Shown: piece after piece, positions 31,836 through 37,097 of the stretch
Position numbering within the stretch: the first letter of the stretch is position 1
How the letters are laid out: each line of letters begins with the position of its first letter
Source of the DNA: an uncultured Granulicella sp.
GTDB lineage: Bacteria > Acidobacteriota > Terriglobia > Terriglobales > Acidobacteriaceae
Direction of reading: 5' to 3'
Length of the DNA stretch: 37,097 nt
Assembly: GCA_937873145.1 (NCBI GenBank)
Contig: CALMVK010000310.1
Coordinates: 1 to 37,097, forward strand
Made by a program: the position numbers and the translations under genes
The notes under the pieces: model-generated
The model's input: only the letters and a program-made list of their open reading frames with translations
The model's database searches: none
What the model was told of the DNA's origin: nothing

Positions 31836-32768
31836 ATGAGTGTGAGCACCCTCGACCGCCGCCACTTTCTCTCGCTCCTCGGAGCCTCCGCCGCCGCCTC
31901 AGCCCTGCCCGTGCTCGCCGCGCCCGCGACGCCCGCACCTGCCGAGCCCTTCAGCTTTCTCTTCCTCACCGACACTCACATCCAGCCTGAACTCGATGCA
32001 ACCCACGGCGTCGATCTCGCCATGCACCGCGCACGAGCTGTACGCGCGGACTTCGCCATCCAGGGCGGCGATCATGTCTTCGACGCGCTCGGCGTACCCA
32101 AAGCACGAGCCACTCAGCTCTTCGATCTCTACGCCAAAACCGAACAGGACCTCGGCCTCAAGGTTCACCACACCCTCGGCAATCACGACGTCTTCGGCGT
32201 CTATCTCGCCAGCGGCGCCGCGCCCACCGACCCCGCCTACGGCAAAAAAATGTACGCCGACCGCTTCGGCTCAACCTACTACTCCTTCGATCGCAAAGGC
32301 CACCACTTCATCGTGCTGGACTCGATCGGGATCACCGCCGACCACCACTATGAGGCGCGTATCGACGACGATCAACTCGCATGGCTCAGCAAGGACCTCG
32401 CCGCTCAGGCACCGGACACGCCCATCGTCGTCACAACGCATATCCCACTCGTGAGCGCGATCCAGGCATACACGCCTCCCGCGCCGCAGGCCGCCTCCGG
32501 CACCGGTTTCATCAACGGTCCGGCCGTCCTCCAGCTCTTTCGCGGTCATAACGTCCTCGGCGTTCTGCAAGGTCACACGCACATCAATGAGACCGTGCTC
32601 TGGCACGGCGTTCCCTACATTACCTCCGGCGCTGTTTGCGGCAACTGGTGGCACGGCACACGGCTCGGCACACCTGAGGGCTTCACCGTCGTCACCATCG
32701 CCAACGGCAAGCTGACCACACGCTACGAAACTACCGGCTTCCAGTCCGTCGACCCGCAAAACACTTGA
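31836..32768 (+). CDS. Tat-exported metallophosphoesterase
   Basis: The 310-residue protein starts with a twin-arginine signal (DRRHFLSLLGASAAASALPVL) and is therefore probably exported folded with its metals bound. The calcineurin-like phosphoesterase motifs appear in order: DTHIQ (Asp46, His48), GGDH (Asp79), GNHD (Asn116, His117), THIPL (His202) and GHTH (His247, His249). The dinuclear metal site looks complete. The substrate is unknown; relatives act on phosphodiesters, nucleotides or phosphoproteins in the periplasm. It is divergent from VKOR (79 bases apart). The ATG at 31836 is chosen because it places the arginine pair at residues 8-9. Confidence 0.88.
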   Translation: MSVSTLDRRHFLSLLGASAAASALPVLAAPATPAPAEPFSFLFLTDTHIQPELDATHGVDLAMHRARAVRADFAIQGGDHVFDALGVPKARATQLFDLYAKTEQDLGLKVHHTLGNHDVFGVYLASGAAPTDPAYGKKMYADRFGSTYYSFDRKGHHFIVLDSIGITADHHYEARIDDDQLAWLSKDLAAQAPDTPIVVTTHIPLVSAIQAYTPPAPQAASGTGFINGPAVLQLFRGHNVLGVLQGHTHINETVLWHGVPYITSGAVCGNWWHGTRLGTPEGFTVVTIANGKLTTRYETTGFQSVDPQNT

Positions 32769-32785
32769 TCGATAAAACCGATCAA
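32765..32785. terminator. Small hairpin overlapping both stop codons
   Basis: TTGATCG (32765-32771) pairs with CGATCAA (32779-32785) around an A-rich loop. The two arms contain the stop codons of the convergent metallophosphoesterase and protease genes. Short for a terminator, but it is the only inverted repeat in the 13-base gap. Confidence 0.4.
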
Positions 32786-34422
32786 TGCATCCGTTCCAGG
32801 TGCGGCGAATAAGACACATGCACCAGATCATCTCGATAATCGATCTGGATCATCAGCTGGTGCAGGATTGGATACCCGATAAACCCGGAGATCTCCACCC
32901 CTGAGCCACGCGTGATCTGCGAAGTATCGATCGCGTTCAATCCCTGCGAAATCTGCTGCCGAACTCCCGCAAACTGGATGAACAGCGAATCGGTTCCAGC
33001 TACATGATTCACATTACCGCTGATCCCGCGAACGCGGTCTCCATCGTTGTCGTGGACCTTGGTCACCTCGCGCGCAGCATCCGGCGAGATCAAGTTCTGG
33101 CCTGCCCCCGTGTCCAGAATGAACAGCTTCACCGGCGTATTCCCAATGTACGTTGGCACAATTAGGTAGTGTCCGGAACGGAACACCTTTTCCCAGTTTG
33201 CCATCTCCGGGGCGACGTAGCGATCCCGGCGGATCCGCGCTCCTGGGCCTTGTACCGCCTCGCCGTCCGTCCCAAGCGCAGGCGTTGCGGTCGTCTCCTC
33301 GGGCCGAGGAGGTAAAGGCGATAAGCGCAGTTCGCTGTTCGGAAAGTCCAGGGTCACCACAAAACTGTGGAAAACATCCGGCCCCAACAGTCCGTCGATG
33401 CCCAGTCGCGGGTCGCTTTCCAGCACCCGCACCATGCAGTTATGAAACTCCATGCTGCCGATCTTAACGTCATCCACATGCGCTAGAAACGTATTGCGGC
33501 TGCCCTCATCGCCGATCCCGCCCGTCTGCATCTCGGCCTCTGGCGTCAGTCCCAGCGCCTTCGCCGCACTGCGTGTCAGCATCAATCCAGAGGCTCCCGT
33601 ATCCAGCAGAAAACGCCGCCGCTTCCCATTCAAAATAACGTCAACGCCGCTACTGGTCGCAGGCCGGCTGCTGAGATTCGATTCATTGCTGGCAAACATT
33701 GGAACCTTCGCGTTCGTCACCGGCGCAGCTAGCGTACAGTCCCCTTTGCTTTGCGCCTGCACGGCCTTGATGGTGTTCTCAAGCGCAGCCTTCTTTTCCT
33801 CGCTCAGGTTCGGTTCGTTCGCGCGCTCGTGCAGCCGGTCTAACTCCTGCTCGGCGGTCAAAGGCACACGTTGACTGCGCTCCCATGCGCGCTTGATCTG
33901 CGGATCCTCCGGCGCCAGCTTATAAGCAAACTCAAGCTGCCGCTGTGCGGACGCGTACATGCCGTTCAAGTTCAGATAGCGTCCCACTTCATAGCGCGTT
34001 CGCGCCAGGCAAGGGTCGAGCCTGCCCGATTGATTGAGCGCTTTTGCCGCCTCCTCGACCTCACCGCGGCGATAACGTACCTCGCCCAGCAGACCGAGCA
34101 GAACAGCATCGTTGGGATGAGCGGCGTTCTCCTTCTCCGCCAGCTTCAGCGCCGCATCCAGCTTGTGTTGCGCAAGCTCCGCGTGCACCAGCCCCACCGT
34201 TCGACCGCTCGATTCAGGCATCGCCGTGTACAACCGCTCCGCCTCCTCAGAATGACCTTCTTTGAGCGCCTGATCCGCAGCAGAAAGAGCAGGTGCCGGC
34301 GAAACCGTGCAGGTCTTATGCTCGGGTGTCGGATCGCTCCCTTTCTGAGCCACCGCCCCAGGCACAACCATCCATAAGCCAAGCATCCCTAAACTTCCGG
34401 CATTGATTCGAAATTTCTTCAT
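32782..34422 (-). CDS. TPR protein with two retropepsin-like aspartic protease domains
   Basis: The 546-residue protein has a signal peptide (residues 1-25, ending AVAQ) and then about 130 residues of TPR-like helices (EEAERLYTAMP, DAALKLAEKENAAHPNDA, VEEAAKALNQSGRLDP). Two aspartyl-protease-like domains follow. The first has FLLDTGASGLMLT with Asp274, and its later GIDGLLGPDVFHSFVVTLDF. The second has LFILDTGAGQNLIS with Asp437, and its later VEISGFIGYPILHQLMIQIDY. Each DTGA motif is the active-site turn of retropepsins, which normally work as dimers; here two domains in one chain could pair internally. It should act in the periplasm. Proteolytic activity is not proven. The gene is 76 bases downstream of the DNA methyltransferase on the same strand. 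Confidence 0.82.
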   Translation of the reverse strand: MKKFRINAGSLGMLGLWMVVPGAVAQKGSDPTPEHKTCTVSPAPALSAADQALKEGHSEEAERLYTAMPESSGRTVGLVHAELAQHKLDAALKLAEKENAAHPNDAVLLGLLGEVRYRRGEVEEAAKALNQSGRLDPCLARTRYEVGRYLNLNGMYASAQRQLEFAYKLAPEDPQIKRAWERSQRVPLTAEQELDRLHERANEPNLSEEKKAALENTIKAVQAQSKGDCTLAAPVTNAKVPMFASNESNLSSRPATSSGVDVILNGKRRRFLLDTGASGLMLTRSAAKALGLTPEAEMQTGGIGDEGSRNTFLAHVDDVKIGSMEFHNCMVRVLESDPRLGIDGLLGPDVFHSFVVTLDFPNSELRLSPLPPRPEETTATPALGTDGEAVQGPGARIRRDRYVAPEMANWEKVFRSGHYLIVPTYIGNTPVKLFILDTGAGQNLISPDAAREVTKVHDNDGDRVRGISGNVNHVAGTDSLFIQFAGVRQQISQGLNAIDTSQITRGSGVEISGFIGYPILHQLMIQIDYRDDLVHVSYSPHLERMH

Positions 34423-34498
34423 AGGCGTTCTTTTCTTCGCCCAGCCTACAAAGCTCTTGGCCCGCTGTCTAGAAAATTAACGCAATTCGTCTAGAAAT

Positions 34499-35341
34499 TT
34501 ATAGCGATGCGCCCTCCCATCGCTGCGCCTCCATTCCCAGCCTTTGCTCCATCACCCGTACCGCTTCCTCGTTCTCATCCACCAGCAAAAAACGTCGTCC
34601 ATACTTCCGTGCCGCGACCCCCGTCGTCCCACTGCCGGCGAAAAAATCCAGCACCCGCTCCCCTGGCCGCGAGTGTACCCGCACAATCCGCTCCAGGATA
34701 CCCAGCGGCTTCTGCGTGGGATACCCGGTCTTCTCCTTGCCCGTCGGCGAAACAATCGTGTGCCACCACACATCGGTCGGCGTCTTGCCGCGCGCGGCCT
34801 TCTCCGCGCCCACCAGCGCCGGCGCCATATACGCAATCCGATCCGTCTGCTCAAGCTCGAACGTATAGAGCTTCGGATCGCGCGTATACCACAGCAAATT
34901 GTCGTGCTTGGCCGGCCAGCGCTTGGTCGCGCGCGCGCCGTAGTCGTACGCCCAGATAATCTCGTTTTGAAAACAGGCGCGCCCAAACACCTCATCCAGC
35001 ATCACCTTCGCGTAATGCACCTCGCGCGGATCGACATGCAAAAACAGCGAGCCGGTCTCGGTCAGGATGCGCCGCGCTTCGACCATTCGTGGCCGCAGAA
35101 ACCCCGTGTAGTCGTCGAACACATCCACATAGCCTGCCAATGAGCCCGCGATCTTCTCCGTCCGGTAGCGCGCGCCGCCAAAGCCGGTGCGGTCGCCCGC
35201 TGAGTCGCGCACGGTCTTCAGGCGCGGCCTGGCCTGGCGCTTGCCCGTGTTAAACGGAGGATCAATATAGATCAACTCCGCCGAACCGCCAGGCAAACTC
35301 TCTAGTACAGCCAGGTTCTCTCCATGTACGATTCCGTCCAA
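34499..35341 (-). CDS. Orphan site-specific DNA methyltransferase (beta-class, N6-adenine or N4-cytosine)
   Basis: The 280-residue protein has the beta-class motif order. The catalytic motif IV, IYIDPPFNTG (Asp27-Pro-Pro-Phe30), is near the N-terminus. GSLFLHVDPREVHY, the target-recognition region around residues 130-200, KTGYPTQKPLGILERIV (204-220) and the SAM-binding DFFAGSGTTG (232-241) follow. DPPF or DPPY is used by adenine-N6 methylases, and sometimes cytosine-N4 ones. No restriction endonuclease or specificity subunit is near, so this is solitary and may have an epigenetic or mismatch-related role. It lacks the extra C-terminal domain of CcrM. The start ATG is 26 bases from the divergent PP2C gene. 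Confidence 0.88.
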   Translation of the reverse strand: MDGIVHGENLAVLESLPGGSAELIYIDPPFNTGKRQARPRLKTVRDSAGDRTGFGGARYRTEKIAGSLAGYVDVFDDYTGFLRPRMVEARRILTETGSLFLHVDPREVHYAKVMLDEVFGRACFQNEIIWAYDYGARATKRWPAKHDNLLWYTRDPKLYTFELEQTDRIAYMAPALVGAEKAARGKTPTDVWWHTIVSPTGKEKTGYPTQKPLGILERIVRVHSRPGERVLDFFAGSGTTGVAARKYGRRFLLVDENEEAVRVMEQRLGMEAQRWEGASL

Positions 35342-35367
35342 CGATCTTCCCCCGTAAACTTGTGCCT

Positions 35368-36216
35368 ATGTCCTGGTTTCAACGCTCGTACAGAAACATC
35401 TATCGCCTGCAGCAGCGCGCGTCGCACAATGCCAGCACCACGCAAACGCTCCAATTCGCCATGCTCTCGCACCCGGGCCGCGTGCGCAAGGGCAACGAAG
35501 ACACCTGCGCCGCCGCAGCTGAGCTGGGAGCCTTTGTCGTCTGCGACGGCATGGGAGGAGCCGCGGCCGGCGAGGTCGCCAGTGCGCTCGCCACGCAGGT
35601 CTTTCTTGAGGCGCTGCGAGCCGACCCCAACCAAACCTCCACCGCCGACGCGTCACCCCAGCGGCTTGCAACCGCAGTCACGCTCTCCAACCGCGCCGTC
35701 TATCGCCAGGCCAGCAGTTCCCCCAAGCTGCAAGGCATGGGCACCACGCTCGTCGCGCTGCTGCACACGCCTGCCGAAGAGACAAGCCGCGCTGCGCTCA
35801 CCCTCGTCCATGTAGGAGACAGCCGCTGCTACCGCTGGCGCAATCACACCTTGACCCCGCTTACCCTTGATCACTCCCTCGTCGAAGAGCAGGTCCGGCT
35901 CGGCGAGATCACGCCGCTCGAGGCCGAGACGCATCCCATGCGCAACATCATCACCCGCGCCATCGGTGCCGCGCCCACTGTCGAACCCGAGATCCAGCGC
36001 CTTACCCCACAGCCCGGCGACCTCTACCTCCTCGCCTCCGACGGCCTCACCCGCGAGCTCTCGGATACGCTTCTGGCCACAGCGTTTCAGCAGGCAGCCA
36101 CCCGCAGCCGCCATCAGGCCAGCGGTTTGGCCAGCTTCGCAAGAAGCCTCATCGACCAGGCTAACGAGGCAGGAGGCCGAGACAACATCACCGTCCTGCT
36201 GCTTCAACTTCCGTAA
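35368..36216 (+). CDS. PP2C-family serine/threonine phosphatase
   Basis: This 282-residue Mg/Mn-dependent protein phosphatase (the frame also allows a GTG start at 35362) has the PP2C motifs in order: GRVRKGNEDTCA (38-48), VVCDGMGGAAAGEVAS (58-72), VGDSRCYRWRN with LTLDHSLVEEQVRLGEI, ITRAIGA, GDLYLLASDGLTREL and GGRDNITVLLLQ. Metal-binding Asp residues (Asp60, the ASDG and GGRDN aspartates) are intact. In bacteria such enzymes reverse Hanks-type kinases in the cytosol; no kinase gene is in this window. The MaoC-like gene follows by 38 bases. Confidence 0.93.
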   Translation: MSWFQRSYRNIYRLQQRASHNASTTQTLQFAMLSHPGRVRKGNEDTCAAAAELGAFVVCDGMGGAAAGEVASALATQVFLEALRADPNQTSTADASPQRLATAVTLSNRAVYRQASSSPKLQGMGTTLVALLHTPAEETSRAALTLVHVGDSRCYRWRNHTLTPLTLDHSLVEEQVRLGEITPLEAETHPMRNIITRAIGAAPTVEPEIQRLTPQPGDLYLLASDGLTRELSDTLLATAFQQAATRSRHQASGLASFARSLIDQANEAGGRDNITVLLLQLP

Positions 36217-36254
36217 CAACGATCCCTGCGATAATCACTCCTAAGGACGCCCAG

Positions 36255-36710
36255 ATGCCACAAGAGCTTTACTTTGAAGACTTCTACATCGGCCAGCTCT
36301 TCCACTCCGCCGGCACCGCCAAGGTCACCGCCGAAGAGATCAAGGAGTTCGGCCAGAAGTACGATCCGCAACCCTTCCACCTCGACGAAGCCGCCGGCGA
36401 AGGCTCCTTCTTCAAAGGTCTCGCCGCCTCCGGCTGGCTTACCGCCGCTGTCGTCATGCGGCTGCGCGTCGAGTCCATCAAGGTCTTCGGAGGCATGATC
36501 GGTGCCGGCGTCGAAGAGATGCGCTGGACCGAGCCCGTGCGCCCCGGCGACAGCATCCGCACCGAGATCGAGGTCGTCAGCGTCCGTCACTCCACCTCGC
36601 GCCCGGACTACGGCATCGTCCGCACCCGCACCCTCGCCTTCAACCAGGACAACAAAGTCGTCCTGCGCTCCACCGTCAATTTCCTCGCCCCGCTGCGCTC
36701 CGTCAAGTAG
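36255..36710 (+). CDS. MaoC-family hot-dog-fold hydratase/dehydratase
   Basis: The 151-residue protein has the MaoC hot-dog fold pattern. FEDFYIGQLF is the first strand. FGQKYDPQPFHLDEAAG (residues 32-48) holds the hydratase motif, with Asp37 and His42 in the positions of the catalytic Asp and His of (R)-specific enoyl-CoA hydratases. FKGLAASGWLTAAVVMRL is the central helix. EEMRWTEPVRPGDSIRTEIEV and a final strand RSTVNFLAP complete it. Its substrate is probably an acyl-CoA or related thioester, but the precise reaction is unknown. It follows the phosphatase gene and lies 16 bases before a small ORF on the same strand. Confidence 0.9.
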   Translation: MPQELYFEDFYIGQLFHSAGTAKVTAEEIKEFGQKYDPQPFHLDEAAGEGSFFKGLAASGWLTAAVVMRLRVESIKVFGGMIGAGVEEMRWTEPVRPGDSIRTEIEVVSVRHSTSRPDYGIVRTRTLAFNQDNKVVLRSTVNFLAPLRSVK

Positions 36711-36726
36711 GCCTAAGCCGACTCCA

Positions 36727-36984
36727 ATGACCCCCGAAGACATCGAACTCCTGAAGCAATGCGAAGGCCGTATCGTCGCCATCGAACTCACCAGCGGCCA
36801 ACAGTTCTTCGCCGAGATCGAGATCGTCGTCGATCAGCCACCAACCCCTGACGTCTTCCTGCTGCGCGTCAACCGCGAACCCGACGGAGCCTTCTCCGCC
36901 GCGACAGAGCACGGCGAGTCGGTCCTGCTCGCCGACATTCAGCGCATCGCCCTCATCCCCGGCGTCGCCTACCCTGACGTGTAA
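36727..36984 (+). CDS. Small hypothetical protein, 85 residues
   Basis: The protein begins MTPEDIELLKQCEG and then reads as a compact beta-rich domain (RIVAIELTSGQQFFAEIEIVV, then DVFLLRVN), ending ADIQRIALIPGVAYPDV. The pattern of short strands recalls small SH3- or Sm-like barrels, with no catalytic residues or membrane segment. The ATG at 36727 is chosen since the frame upstream is antisense-like Ser/Pro-rich shadow inside the MaoC gene. Codon use matches its neighbours, so it is likely real. Coupling to the MaoC gene suggests co-expression; the role is unknown. Confidence 0.7.
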   Translation: MTPEDIELLKQCEGRIVAIELTSGQQFFAEIEIVVDQPPTPDVFLLRVNREPDGAFSAATEHGESVLLADIQRIALIPGVAYPDV

Positions 36985-36994
36985 CCATGTCCCT

Positions 36995-37017
36995 GGATGT
37001 CCTTTTGAAGGACATCC
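36995..37017 (+). terminator. Hairpin after the small ORF, possible terminator or REP-like element
   Basis: GGATGTCCTT (36995-37004) pairs perfectly with AAGGACATCC (37008-37017) around TTG, 10 bases after the stop. The T-run is inside the hairpin rather than after it. From 37018 to the window end I see nothing further. Confidence 0.5.
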
Positions 37018-37097
37018 GCCCTACACCGATCCCTGAATGGCTCTAGGGCGTATCTACATATAGTCTTTGCCTGTGTGCTGATATTTGTTGAACTCGG

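Overview
The window reads as a chromosomal segment of a high-GC, Gram-negative, acidobacterial-type genome (Terriglobales/Acidobacteriaceae-like). That placement is inferred from the mix of families: a TIGR03118-type propeller with an Ig-like tail, an RNase E/G with a huge disordered insertion in its S1 domain, an MqnC-like protein next to a VKOR homologue, and an outer-membrane beta-barrel ending in Phe. No sequence search was possible. I see no phage, insertion sequence, CRISPR array or rRNA.

Layout. 1-4128: end of a beta-propeller gene, cinA, a structured non-coding stretch, then the overlapping phospholipid pair plsY-gpsA. 4359-7802: a stress-like trio of a catalase-like heme protein, a short-chain dehydrogenase and a photolyase/cryptochrome homologue whose two domains are in swapped order. 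8017-11569: two exported proteins, a TIGR03118-like propeller (minus) and a Tat-exported putative toroid protein (plus). 11685-14114: a SAM methyltransferase, then a gene graveyard with a redoxin fragment joined tail-out to an alpha-galactosidase (GH36) fragment, and a 44-residue zinc-ribbon ORF. 14115-20752: tRNA-Ser(CGA), queG, a YihY-type membrane protein, a YncE-like lipoprotein, N-carbamoylputrescine amidase, a Phd/YefM antitoxin whose toxin is cut to 13 codons, and a glutamine synthetase. 20944-27414: rodA, a small exported protein, and a 1332-residue RNase E/G behind a long structured leader. 27615-36984: an outer-membrane barrel, a minus-strand operon VKOR - MqnC-like - cellulose-synthase-like glycosyltransferase, a Tat-exported metallophosphoesterase, a TPR protein with two retropepsin-like domains, an orphan DNA methyltransferase, a PP2C phosphatase, a MaoC-type protein and a small conserved-looking ORF.

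The genes of most interest are the domain-swapped photolyase homologue (6480-7802), the MqnC-like protein that lacks the radical-SAM cysteines and is translationally coupled to VKOR (30423-31756), and the RNase E/G with about 855 disordered residues inserted in its RNA-binding domain (23416-27414). The long antisense ORFs opposite the GC-rich genes are shadows and are left out.
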